Below are positions 1-12,984 of a stretch of DNA of 64,000 bases, in pieces. The notes beneath the pieces are model-generated. The model saw nothing but the letters and a program-made list of their open reading frames with translations. It was not told the origin of the DNA and made no database searches. The translations under genes were made by a program, and so were the position numbers. The DNA is from Eutreptiella sp. 'Long Island Sound 2002' (taxonomy: Eukaryota; Euglenozoa; Euglenophyceae; Eutreptiales; Eutreptiaceae), in the NCBI GenBank assembly GCA_964036045.1, contig OZ038385.1:44195722-44259721 (forward strand), read 5' to 3'. The stretch's first letter is position 1; the number at the start of each line of letters is the position of its first letter.

Positions 1-3000
1 TCAGTTTCCCCGTGACCGCAACCGCCGTCGGTTGGCCGGCAACCGTCGTCAGTTTTCCCGTGACCGCGACCGCCGTCGGTTGGCCCACAACCGCCGTCAG
101 TTTTCCCGGGACCGCAACCGCCGTCGGTTGGCCCGCAACCGCCGTCAGTTTCGCCGGGACCGCGACCGCCGTCGGTTGGCCCGGGACCGCGACCGCCGTC
201 GGTTGGCCCGCAACCGCCGTCTGTTTCCCCGGGACCGCGACCGCCGTCGGTTGGCCCGCAACCGCCGTCATTTTCCGCGGGACCGCGACCGCCTTCCGTT
301 GGCCCGCAACCGCCGTCAGTTTCCCCGTGACCGCATCCGCCGTCGGTTGGCCCGGGACCGCGACCGCCGTCGGTTGGCCCGCAACCGCCGTCGGTTGGCC
401 CGGGACCGCGACCGCCGTCAGTTGGCCCGCAACCGCCGTCAGTTTCCCCGGGACCGCAACCGCCGTCAATTTCACCGGGACCGCAACCGCCGTCGGTTGG
501 CCCGGGACCGCGACCGCCGTCGGTTGGCCCGCAACCGCCGTCAGTTTCCCCGTGACCGCAACCGCCGTCGGTTGGCCGGCAACCGTCGTCAGTTTCCCCG
601 GGACCGCGACCGCCGTCGGTTGGCCCGCAACCGCCGTCAGTTTCCCCGGGACAGCGACCGCCGTCGGTTGGCCCGCAACCGTCGTCAGTTTCCCCGGGAC
701 CGCGACCGCCGTCGGTTGGCCCGCAACCGCCGTCAGTTTCCCCGGGACCGCGACCGCCGTCGGTTGGCCCGCAACCGTCGTCAGTTTTCCCGTGACCGCA
801 ACCGCCGTCGGTTGGCCCGCAACCGCCGTCAGTTTCCCCGGGACCGCGACCGCCGTCAGTTGGCCCGCAACCGCCGTCAGTTTCGCCGGGACCGCAACCG
901 CCGTCGGTTGGCCCGGGACCGCGACCGCCGTCGGTTGGCCCGCAACCGCCGTCAGTTTCCCCGGGACCGCGACCGCCGTCGGTTGGCCCGCAACCGTCGT
1001 CATTTTCCCCGGGACCGCGACCGCCTTCGGTTGGCCCGCCACCGCCGTCAGTTTCCCCGTGACCGCAACCGCCGTCGGTTGGCCCGCAATCGCCGTCAGT
1101 TTCCCCGGGACCGCGACCGCCGTCGGTTGGCCCGCAACCGCCGTCAATTTCCCCGTGACCGCGACCGCCGTCGGTTGGCCCGCAACCGCCGTCATTTTCC
1201 CCCTGACCGCGACCGCCGTCGGTTGGCCCGCAACCGCCGTCAGTTTCGCCGGGACCGCGACCGCCGTCGGTTGGCCCGCAACCGCCGTCAGTTTCCCCGT
1301 GACCGCAACCGCCGTCGGTTGGCCGGCAACCGTCGTCAGTTTCCCCGGGACCGCGACCGCCGTCGGTTGGCCCGCAACCGCCGTCAGTTTCCCCGGGACC
1401 GCGACCGCCGTCGGTTGGCCTCCAACCGTCGTCAGTTTCCCCGGGACCGCGACCGCCGTCGGTTGGCCCGCAACCGCCGTCAGTTTCCCCGGGACCGCGA
1501 CCGCCGTCGGTTGGCCCGCAACCGTCGTCAGTTTTCCCGTGACCGCAACCGCCGTCGGTTGGCCCGCAACCGCCGTCAGTTTCCCCGGGACCGCGACCGC
1601 CGTCGGTTGGCCCGCAACCGCCGTCAGTTTCCCCGGGACCGCGACCGCCGTCGGTTGGCCCGCAACCGCCGTCAGTTTCCCCGTGACCGCGACCGCCGTC
1701 GGTTGGCCGGCAACCGTCGTCAGTTTTCCCGTGACCGCGACCGCCGTCGGTTGGCCCGCAACCGTCGTCAGTTTTCCCGTGACCGCGACCGCCGTCGGTT
1801 GGCCCGCAACCGCCGTCAGTTTCCCCGGGACCGCGACCGCCGTCGGTTGGCCCGCAACCGCCGTCAGTTTCCCCGGGACCGCGACCGCCGTCGGTTGGCC
1901 CGCAACCGCCGTCAGTTTCCCCGTGACCGCAACCGCCGTCGGTTGGCCGGCAACCGTCGTCAGTTTTCCCGTGACCGCGACCGCCGTCGGTTGGCCCGCA
2001 ACCGCCGTCAGTTTCCCCGGGACCGCGACCCCCGTCGGTTGGCCCGCAACCGCCGTCAGTTTCCCCGGGACCGCGACCGCCGTCGGTTGGCCCGCAACCG
2101 CCGTCAATTTCCCCGTGACCGCGACCGCCGTCGGTTGGCCCGCAACCGTCGTCAGTTTTCCCGTGACCGCAACCGCCGTCGGTTGGCCCGCAACCGCCGT
2201 CAGTTTCCCCGGGACCGCGACCGCCGTCGGTTGGCCCGCAACCGCCGTCAGTTTCCCCGGGACCGCGACCGCCGTCGGTTGGCCCGCAACCGCCGTCAGT
2301 TTCCCCGTGACCGCAACCGCCGTCGGTTGGCCGGCAACCGTCGTCAGTTTTCCCGTGACCGCGACCGCCGTCGGTTGGCCCGCAACCGCCGTCAGTTTCC
2401 CCGGGACCGCGACCGCCGTCGGTTGGCCCCCAACCGTCGTCAGTTTCCCCGGGACCGCGACCGCCGTCGGTTGGCCCGCAACCGTCGTCAGTTTTCCCGT
2501 GACCGCGACCGCCGTCGCGTGCCCCGCAACCGCCGTCAGTTTCCCCGGGACCGCGACCGCCGTCGGTTGGCCCGCAACCGCCGTCAGTTTCCCCGGGACC
2601 GCGACCGCCGTCGGTTGGCCCGCAACCGCCGTCAGTTTCCCCGTGACCGCAACCGCCGTCGGTTGGCCGGCAACCGTCGTCAGTTTTCCCGTGACCGCGA
2701 CCGCCGTCGGTTGGCCCGCAACCGCCGTCAGTTTCCCCGGGACCGCGACCGCCGTCGGTTGGCCCGCAACCGCCGTCAATTTCCCCGTGACCGCGACCGC
2801 CGTCGGTTGGCCCGCAACCGTCGTCAGTTTCCCCGTGACCGCGACCGCCGTCGGTTGGCCCGCAACCGCCGTCATTTTCCCCGGGACCGCGACCGCCGTC
2901 GGTTGGCCCGCAACCGCCGTCATTTTCCCCGGGACCGCAACCGCCGTCGGTTGGCCCACAACCGCCGTCAGTTTCGCCGGGACCGCGACCGCCGTCGGTT

Positions 3001-6000
3001 GGCACGGGACCGCGACCGCCGTCGGTGAGCCCGCAACCGCCGTCAGTTTCCCCGTGACCGCGACCGCTGTCGGTTGGCCCGCAACCGTTGTCAGTTTCCC
3101 CGGGACCGCGACCGCCTTCGGTTGGCCCGCAACCGCCGTCAGTTTCCCCGTGACCGCAACCGCCGTCGGTCGGCCCGCGATCGCCGTCAGTTTTCCCGGG
3201 ACCGCGACCGCCGTCGGTTGGCCCGCAACCGCCGTCAATTTCCCCGTGACCGCGACCGCCGTCGGTTGGCCCGCAACCGCCGTCATTTTCCCCGTGACCG
3301 CGACCGCCGTCGGTTGGCCCGCAACCGCCGTCAGTTTCGCCGGGACCGTGACCGCCGTCGGTTGGCCCGCAACCGCCGTCAGTTTCCCCGTGACCGCAAC
3401 CGCCGTCGGTTGGCCGGCAACCGTCGTCAGTATACCCGGGACCGCGACCGCCGTCGGTTGGCCCGCAACCGCCGTCAGTTTCCCCGGGACCGCGACCGCC
3501 GTCGGTTGGCCCGCAACCGTCGTCAGTTTCCCCGGGACCGCGACCGCCGTCGGTTGGCCCGCAACCGCCGTCAGTTTCCCCGGGACCGCAACCGCCGTCG
3601 GTTGGCCCGCAACCGTCGTCAGTTTTCCCGTGACCGCGACCGCCGTCGGTTGGCCCGCAACCGTCGTCAGTTTTCCCGTGACCGCGACCGCCGTCGGTTG
3701 GCCCGCAACCGCCGTCAGTTTCCCCGGGACCGCGACCGCCGTCGGTTGGCCCGCAACCGCCGTCAGTTTCCCCGTGACCGCAACCGCCGTCGGTTGGCCG
3801 GCAACCGTCGTCAGTTTTCCCGTGACCGCGACCGCCGTCGGTTGGCCCGCAACCGCCGTCAGTTTCCCCGGGACCGCAACCGCCGTCGGTTGGCCGGCAA
3901 CCGCCGTCAGTTTCGCCGGGACCGCGACCGCCGTCGGTTGGCCCGGGACCGCGACCGCCGTCGGTTGGCCCGCAACCGCCGTCAGTTTCCCCGGGACCGC
4001 GACCGCCGTCGGTTGGCCCGCAACCGCCGTCATTTTCCGCGGGACCGCGACCGCCTTCCGTTGGCCCGCAACCGCCGTCAGTTTCCCCGTGACCGCATCC
4101 GCCGTCGGTTGGCCCGGGACCGCGACCGCCGTCGGTTGGCCCGCAACCGCCGTCGGTTGGCCCGGGACCGCGACCGCCGTCGGTTGGCCCGCAACCGCCG
4201 TCAGTTTCCCCGGGACCGCAACCGCCGTCAATTTCACCGGGACCGCAACCGCCGTCGGTTGGCCCGGGACCGCGACCGCCGTCGGTTGGCCCGCAACCGC
4301 CGTCAGTTTCCCCGGGACCGCAACCGCCGTCAGTTGGCCCGCAACCGCCGTCAGTTTCCCCGGGACCGCAACCGCCGTCGGTTGGCCCGGGACCGCGACC
4401 GCCGTCGGTTGGCCCGCAACCGCCGTCAATTTCCCCGTGACCGCGACCGCCGTCGGTTGGCCCGCAACCGTCGTCAGTTTCCCCGTGACCGCGACCGCCG
4501 TCGGTTGGCCCGCAACCGTCGTCAGTTTCCCCGTGACCGCGACCGCCGTCGGTTGGCCCGCAACCGCCGTCATTTTCCCCGGGACCGCGACCGCCGTCGG
4601 TTGGCCGGCAACCGCCGTCATTTTCCCCGGGACCGCAACCGCCGTCGGTTGGCCCACAACCGCCGTCAGTTTCGCCGGGACCGCGACCGCCGTCGGTTGG
4701 CACGGGACCGCGACCGCCGTCGGTGAGCCCGCAACCGCCGTCAGTTTCCCCGTGACCGCGACCGCTGTCGGTTGGCCCGCAACCGTCGTCAGTTTCCCCA
4801 GGACCGCGACCGCCTTCGGTTGGCCCGCAACCGCCGTCAGTTTCCCCGTGACCGCAACCGCCGTCGGTTGGCCCGCGATCGCCGTCAGTTTTCCCGGGAC
4901 CGCGACCGCCGTCGGTAGGCCCGCAACCGCCGTCAATTTCCCCGTGACCGCGACCGCCGTCGGTTGGCCCGCAACCGCCGTCATTTTCCCCGTGACCGCG
5001 ACCGCCGTCGGTTGGCCCGCAACCGCCGTCAGTTTCGCCGGGACCGCGACCGCCGTCGGTTGGCCCGCAACCGCCGTCAGTTTCCCCGTGACCGCAACCG
5101 CCGTCGGTTGGCCGGCAACCGTCGTCAGTATACCCGGGACCGCGACCGCCGTCGGTTGGCCCGCAACCGCCGTCAGTTTCCCCGGGACCGCGACCGCCGT
5201 CGGTTGGCCCGCAACCGTCGTCAGTTTCCCCGGGACCGCGACCGCCGTCGGTTGGCCCGCAACCGCCGTCAGTTTCCCCGGGACCGCGACCGCCGTCGGT
5301 TGGCCCGCAACCGTCGTCAGTTTTCCCGTGACCGCGACCGCCGTCGGTTGGCCCGCAACCGTCGTCAGTTTTCCCGTGACCGCGACCGCCGTCGGTTGGC
5401 CCGCAACCGCCGTCAGTTTCCCCGGGACCGCGACCGCCGTCGGTTGGCCCGCAACCGCCGTCAGTTTCCCCGTGACCGCAACCGCCGTCGGTTGGCCGGC
5501 AACCGTCGTCAGTTTTCCCGTGACCGCGACCGCCGTCGGTTGGCCCGCAACCGCCGTCAGTTTCCCCGGGACCGCAACCGCCGTCGGTTGGCCCGCAACC
5601 GCCGTCAGTTTCGCCGGGACCGCGACCGCCGTCGGTTGGCCCGGGACCGCGACCGCCGTCGGTTGGCCCGCAACCGCCGTCAGTTTCCCCGGGACCGCGA
5701 CCGCCGTCGGTTGGCCCGCAACCGCCGTCATTTTCCGCGGGACCGCGACCGCCTTCCGTTGGCCCGCAACCGCCGTCAGTTTCCCCGTGACCGCATCCGC
5801 CGTCGGTTGGCCCGGGACCGCGACCGCCGTCGGTTGGCCCGCAACCGCCGTCGGTTGGCCCGGGACCGCGACCGCCGTCGGTTGGCCCGCAACCGCCGTC
5901 AGTTTCCCCGGGACCGCAACCGCCGTCAATTTCACCGGGACCGCAACCGCCGTCGGTTGGCCCGGGACCGCGACCGCCGTCGGTTGGCCCGCAACCGCCG

Positions 6001-9000
6001 TCAGTTTCCCCGGGACCGCAACCGCCGTCAGTTGGCCCGCAACCGCCGTCAGTTTCCCCGGGACCGCAACCGCCGTCGGTTGGCCCGCAACCGCCGTCAT
6101 TTTCCCCGGGACCGCAACCGCCGTCGGTTGGCCCACAACCGCCGTCAGTTTCGCCGGGACCGCGACCGCCGTCGGTTGGCCCGGGACCGCGACCGCCGTC
6201 GGTGAGCCCGCAACCGCCGTCAGTTTCCCCGGGACCGCGACCGCCGTCGGTTGGCCCGCAACCGTCGTCATTTTCCCCGGGACCGCGACCGCCTTCGGTT
6301 GGCCCGCAACCGCCGTCAGTTTCCCCGTGACCGCAACCGCCGTCGGTTGGCCCGCAATCGCCGTCAGTTTCCCCGGGACCGCGACCGCCGTCGGTTGGCC
6401 CGCAACCGCCGTCAATTTCCCCGTGACCGCGACCGCCGTCGGTTGGCCCGCAACCGCCGTCATTTTCCCCGTGACCGCGACCGCCGTCGGTTGGCCCGCA
6501 ACCGCCGTCAGTTTCGCCGGGACCGCGACGGCCGTCGGTTGGCCCGCAACCGCCGTCAGTTTCCCCGTGACCGCAACCGCCGTCGGTTGGCCGGCAACCG
6601 TCGTCAGTATACCCGGGACCGCGACCGCCGTCGGTTGGCCCGCAACCGCCGTCAGTTTCCCCGGGACCGCGACCGCCGTCGGTTGGCCTCCAACCGTCGT
6701 CAGTTTCCCCGGGACCGCGACCGCCGTCGGTTGGCCCGCAACCGCCGTCAGTTTCCCCGGGACCGCGACCGCCGTCATTGCCCCGCAACCGTCGTCAGTT
6801 TTCCCGTGACCGCGACCGCCGTCGGTTGGCCCGCAACCGCCGTCAGTTTCCCCGGGACCGCGACCGCCGTCGGTTGGCCCGCAACCGCCGTCAGTTTCCC
6901 GGGAACCGCAACCGCCGTCGGTTGGCCCGCAACCGCCGTCAGTTTCCCCGTGACCGCGACCGCCGTCGGTTGGCCCGCATCCGCCGTCAGTTTCCCCGGG
7001 ACCGCGACCCCCGTCGGTTGGCCCGCAACCGCCGTCAGTTTCCCCGGGACCGCGACCGCCGTCGGTTGGCCCGCAACCGCCGTCAATTTCCCCGTGACCG
7101 CGACCGCCGTCGGTTGGCCCGCAACCGTCGTCAGTTTCCCCGTGACCGCGACCGCTGTCGGTTGGCCCGCAACCGTCGTCAGTTTCCCCGTGACCGCGAC
7201 CGCCGTCGGTTGGCCCGCAACCGCCGTCGGTTTCCCCGGGACCGCGACCGCCGTCGGTTGGCCCGCAACCGCCGTCAGTTTCCCCGTGACCGCAACCGCC
7301 GTCGGTTGGCCGGCAACCGTCGTCAGTTTTCCCGTGACCGCGACCGCCGTCGGTTGGCCCACAACCGCCGTCAGTTTCCCCGGGACCGCAACCGCCGTCG
7401 GTTGGCCCGCAACCGCCGTCCGTTTCGCCGGGACCGCGACCGCCGTCGGTTGGCCCGGGACCGCGACCGCCGTCGGTTGGCCCGCAACCGCCGTCTGTTT
7501 CCCCGGGACCGCGACCGCCGTCGGTTGGCCCGCAACCGCCGTCATTTTCCGCGGGACCGCGACCGCCTTCCGTTGGCCCGCAACCGCCATCAGTTTCCCC
7601 GTGACCGCATCCGCCGTCGGTTGGCCCGGGACCGCGACCGCCGTCGGTTGGCCCGCAACCGCCGTCGGTTGGCCCGGGACCGCGACCGCCGTCAGTTGGC
7701 CCGCAACCGCCGTCAGTTTCCCCGGGACCGCAACCGCCGTCAATTTCACCGGGACCGCAACCGCCGTCGGTTGGCCCGGGACCGCGACCGCCGTCGGTTG
7801 GCCCGCAACCGCCGTCAGTTTCCCCGGGACCGCAACCGCCGTCAGTTGGCCCGCAACCGCCGTCAGTTTCGCCGGGACCGCAACCGCCGTCGGTTGGCCC
7901 GGGACCGCGACCGCCGTCGGTTGGCCCGCAACCGCCGTCATTTTCCCCGGGACCGCAACCGCCGTCGGTTGGCCCACAACCGCCGTCAGTTTCGCCGGGA
8001 CCGCGACCGCCGTCGGTTGGCCCGGGACCGCGACCGCCGTCGGTGAGCCCGCAACCGCCGTCAGTTTCCCCGGGACCGCGACCGCCGTCGGTTGGCCCGC
8101 AACCGTCGTCCTTTTCCCCGGGACCGCGACCGCCTTCGGTTGGCCCGCAACCGCCGTCAGTTTCCCCGTGACCGCAACCGCCGTCGGTTGGCCCGCAATC
8201 GCCGTCAGTTTCCCCGGGACCGCGACCGCCGTCGGTTGGCCCGCAACTGCCGTCAATTTCCCCGTGACCGCGACCGCCGTCGGTTGGCCGGCAACCGTCG
8301 TCAGTTTCCCCGGGACCGCGACCGCCGTCGGTTGGCCCGCAACCGCCGTCAGTTTCCCCGGGACCGCGACCGCCGTCGGTTGGCCTCCAACCGTCGTCAG
8401 CTTCCCCGGGACCGCGACCGCCGTCGGTTGGCCCGCAACCGCCGTCAGTTTCCCCGGGACCGCGACCGCCGTCGGTTGGCCCGCAACCGTCGTCAGTTTT
8501 CCCGTGACCGCAACCGCCGTCGGTTGGCCCGCAACCGCCGTCAGTTTCCCCGGGACCGCGACCGCCGTCGGTTGGCCCGCAACCGCCGTCAGTTTCCCCG
8601 TGACCGCAACCGCCGTCGGTTGGCCGGCAACCGTCGTCAGTTTTCCCGTGACCGCGACCGCCGTCGGTTGGCCCGCAACCGCCGTCAGTTTCCCCGGGAC
8701 CGCGACCGCCGTCGGTTGGCCCGCAACCGTCGTCAGTTTCCCCGGGACCGCGACCGCCGTCGGTTGGCCCGCAACCGTCGTCAGTTTTCCCGTGACCGCG
8801 ACCGCCGTCGGTTGGCCCGCAACCGCCGTCAGTTTCCCCGGGACCGCGACCGCCGTCGGTTGGCCCGCAACCGCCGTCAGTTTCCCCGGGACCGCGACCG
8901 CCGTCGGTTGGCCCGCAACCGCCGTCAGTTTCCCCTCGACCGCAACCGCCGTCGGTTGGCCGGCAACCGTCGTCAGTTTTCCCGTGACCGCGACCGCCGT

Positions 9001-9357
9001 CGGTTGGCCCGCAACCGCCGTCGGTTTCCCCGGGACCGCGACCCCCGTCGGTTGGCCCGCAACCGCCGTCAGTTTCCCCGGGACCGCGACCGCCGTCGGT
9101 TGGCCCGCAACCGCCGTCAATTTCCCCGTGACCGCGACCGCCGTCGGTTGGCCCGCAACCGTCGTCAGTTTCCCCGTGACCGCGACCGCCGTCGGTTGGC
9201 CCGCAACCGTCGTCAGTTTCCCCGTGACCGCGACCGCCGTCGGTTGGCCCGCAACCGCCGTCATTTTCCCCGGGACCGCGACCGCCGTCGGTTGGCCCGC
9301 AACCGCCGTCATTTTCCCCGGGACCGCAACCGCCGTCGGTTGGCCCACAACCGCCGT

Positions 9358-11385
9358 CAGTTTCGCCGGGACCGCGACCGCCGTCGGTTGGCACGGGACC
9401 GCGACCGCCGTCGGTGAGCCCGCAACCGCCGTCAGTTTCCCCGTGACCGCGACCGCTGTCGGTTGGCCCGCAACCGTCGTCATTTTCCCCGGGACCGCGA
9501 CCGCCTTCGGTTGGCCCGCAACCGCCGTCAGTTTCCCCGTGACCGCAACCGCCGTCGGTTGGCCCGCGATCGCCGTCAGTTTTCCCGGGACCGCGACCGC
9601 CGTCGGTTGGCCCGCAACCGCCGTCAATTTCCCCGTGACCGCGACCGCCGTCGGTTGGCCCGCAACCGCCGTCATTTTCCCTGTGACCGCGACCGCCGTC
9701 GGTTGGCCCGCAACCGCCGTCAGTTTCGCCGGGACCGCGACCGCCGTCGGTTGGCCCGCAACCGCCGTCAGTTTCCCCGTGACCGCAACCGCCGTCGGTT
9801 GGCCGGCAACCGTCGTCAGTATACCCGGGACCGCGACCGCCGTCGGTTGGCCCGCAACCGCCGTCAGTTTCCCCGGGACCGCGACCGCCGTCGGTTGGCC
9901 CGCAACCGTCGTCAGTTTCCCCGGGACCGCGACCGCCGTCGGTTGGCCCGCAACCGCCGTCAGTTTCCCCGGGACCGCGACCGCCGTCGGTTGGCCCGCA
10001 ACCGTCGTCAGTTTTCCCGTGACCGCGACCGCCGTCGGTTGGCCCGCAACCGTCGTCAGTTTTCCCGTGACCGCGACCGCCGTCGGTTGGCCCGCAACCG
10101 CCGTCAGTTTCCCCGGGACCGCGACCGCCGTCGGTTGGCCCGCAACCGCCGTCAGTTTCCCCGTGACCGCAACCGCCGTCGGTTGGCCGGCAACCGTCGT
10201 CAGTTTTCCCGTGACCGCGACCGCCGTCGGTTGGCCCGCAACCGCCGTCAGTTTCCCCGGGACCGCAACCGCCGTCGGTTGGCCCGCAACCGCCGTCAGT
10301 TTCGCCGGGACCGCGACCGCCGTCGGTTGGCCCGGGACCGCGACCGCCGTCGGTTGGCCCGCAACCGCCGTCAGTTTCGCCGGGACCGCGACCGCCGTCG
10401 GTTGGCACGGGACCGCGACCGCCGTCGGTGAGCCCGCAACCGCCGTCAGTTTCCCCGTGACCGCGACCGCTGTCGGTTGGCCCGCAACCGTCGTCATTTT
10501 CCCCGGGACCGCGACCGCCTTCGGTTGGCCCGCAACCGCCGTCAGTTTCCCCGTGACCGCAACCGCCGTCGGTTGGCCCGCGATCGCCGTCAGTTTTCCC
10601 GGGACCGCGACCGCCGTCGGTTGGCCCGCAACCGCCGTCAATTTCCCCGTGACCGCGACCGCCGTCGGTTGGCCCGCAACCGCCGTCATTTTCCCTGTGA
10701 CCGCGACCGCCGTCGGTTGGCCCGCAACCGCCGTCAGTTTCGCCGGGACCGCGACCGCCGTCGGTTGGCCCGCAACCGCCGTCAGTTTCCCCGTGACCGC
10801 AACCGCCGTCGGTTGGCCGGCAACCGTCGTCAGTATACCCGGGACCGCGACCGCCGTCGGTTGGCCCGCAACCGCCGTCAGTTTCCCCGGGACCGCGACC
10901 GCCGTCGGTTGGCCCGCAACCGTCGTCAGTTTCCCCGGGACCGCGACCGCCGTCGGTTGGCCCGCAACCGCCGTCAGTTTCCCCGGGACCGCGACCGCCG
11001 TCGGTTGGCCCGCAACCGTCGTCAGTTTTCCCGTGACCGCGACCGCCGTCGGTTGGCCCGCAACCGTCGTCAGTTTTCCCGTGACCGCGACCGCCGTCGG
11101 TTGGCCCGCAACCGCCGTCAGTTTCCCCGGGACCGCGACCGCCGTCGGTTGGCCCGCAACCGCCGTCAGTTTCCCCGTGACCGCAACCGCCGTCGGTTGG
11201 CCGGCAACCGTCGTCAGTTTTCCCGTGACCGCGACCGCCGTCGGTTGGCCCGCAACCGCCGTCAGTTTCCCCGGGACCGCAACCGCCGTCGGTTGGCCCG
11301 CAACCGCCGTCAGTTTCGCCGGGACCGCGACCGCCGTCGGTTGGCCCGGGACCGCGACCGCCGTCGGTTGGCCCGCAACCGCCGT
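9358..11385. repeat. 1,014-bp tandem duplication inside the minisatellite
   Basis: Two adjacent blocks share the same order of variant units at an offset of 1,014 bp. Markers include the tatacccggg variant at 9820 and 10834, the ggcacgggaccgcgacc half-unit near 9390 and 10404, and the ccctgtgacc variant near 9680 and 10694. A related block near 28.1-29.5 kb has only one copy at this place, so the duplication is probably local and recent. The edges are approximate. Confidence 0.8.
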
Positions 11386-12984
11386 CAGTTTCCCCGGGAC
11401 CGCGACCGCCGTCGGTTGGCCCGCAACCGCCGTCATTTTCCGCGGGACCGCGACCGCCTTCCGTTGGCCCGCAACCGCCGTCAGTTTCCCCGTGACCGCA
11501 TCCGCCGTCGGTTGGCCCGGGACCGCGACCGCCGTCGGTTGGCCCGCAACCGCCGTCAGTTTCCCCGGGACCGCAACCGCCGTCAATTTCACCGGGACCG
11601 CAACCGCCGTCGGTTGGCCCGGGACCGCGACCGCCGTCGGTTGGCCCGCAACCGCCGTCAGTTTCCCCGGGACCGCAACCGCCGTCAGTTGGCCCGCAAC
11701 CGCCGTCCGTTTCCCCGGGACCGCAACCGCCGTCGGTTGGCCCGGGACCGCGACCGCCGTCGGTTGGCCCGCAACCGCCGTCATTTTCCCCGGGACCGCA
11801 ACCGCCGTCGGTTGGCCCACAACCGCCGTCAGTTTCGCCGGGACCGCGACCGCCGTCGGTTGGCCCGGGACCGCGACCGCCGTCGGTGAGCCCGCAACCG
11901 CCGTCAGTTTCCCCGGGACCGCGACCGCCGTCGGTTGGCCCGCAACCGTCGTCATTTTCCCCGGGACCGCGACCGCCTTCGGTTGGCCCGCAACCGCCGT
12001 CAGTTTCCCCGTGACCGCAACCGCCGTCGGTTGGCCCGCAATCGCCGTCAGTTTCCCCGGGACCGCGACCGCCGTCGGTTGGCCCGCAACCGCCGTCAAT
12101 TTCCCCGTGACCGCGACCGCCGTCGGTTGGCCCGCAACCGCCGTCATTTTCCCCGTGACCGCGACCGCCGTCGGTTGGCCCGCAACCGCCGTCAGTTTCG
12201 CCGGGACCGCGACGGCCGTCGGTTGGCCCGCAACCGCCGTCAGTTTCCCCGTGACCGCAACCGCCGTCGGTTGGCCGGCAACCGTCGTCAGTATACCCGG
12301 GACCGCGACCGCCGTCGGTTGGCCCGCAACCGCCGTCAGTTTCCCCAGGACCGCGACCCCCGTCGGTTGGCCTCCAACCGTCGTCAGTTTTCCCGGGACC
12401 GCGACCGCCGTCGGTTGGCCCGCAACCGCCGTCAGTTTCCCCGGGACCGCGACCGCCGTCATTGGCCCGCAACCGTCGTCAGTTTTCCCGTGACCGCGAC
12501 CGCCGTCGGTTGGCCCGCAACCGCCGTCAGTTTCCCCGGGACCGCGACCGCCGTCGGTTGGCCCGCAACCGCCGTCAGTTTCCCCGGAACCGCGACCGCC
12601 GTCGGTTGGCCCGCAACCGCCGTCAGTTTCCCCGTGACCGCGACCGCCGTCGGTTGGCCCGCATCCGCCGTCAGTTTCCCCGGGACCGCGACCCCCGTCG
12701 GTTGGCCCGCAACCGCCGTCAGTTTCCCCGGGACCGCGACCGCCGTCGGTTGGCCCGCAACCGCCGTCAATTTCCCCGTGACCGCGACCGCCGTCGGTTG
12801 GCCCGCAACCGTCGTCAGTTTCCCCGTGACCGCGACCGCCGTCGGTTGGCCCGCAACCGTCGTCAGTTTCCCCGTGACCGCGACCGCCGTCGGTTGGCCC
12901 GCAACCGCCGTCATTTTCCCCGGGACCGCGACCGCCGTCGGTTGGCCCGCAACCGTCATCAGTTTCCCCGGGACCGCGACCGCC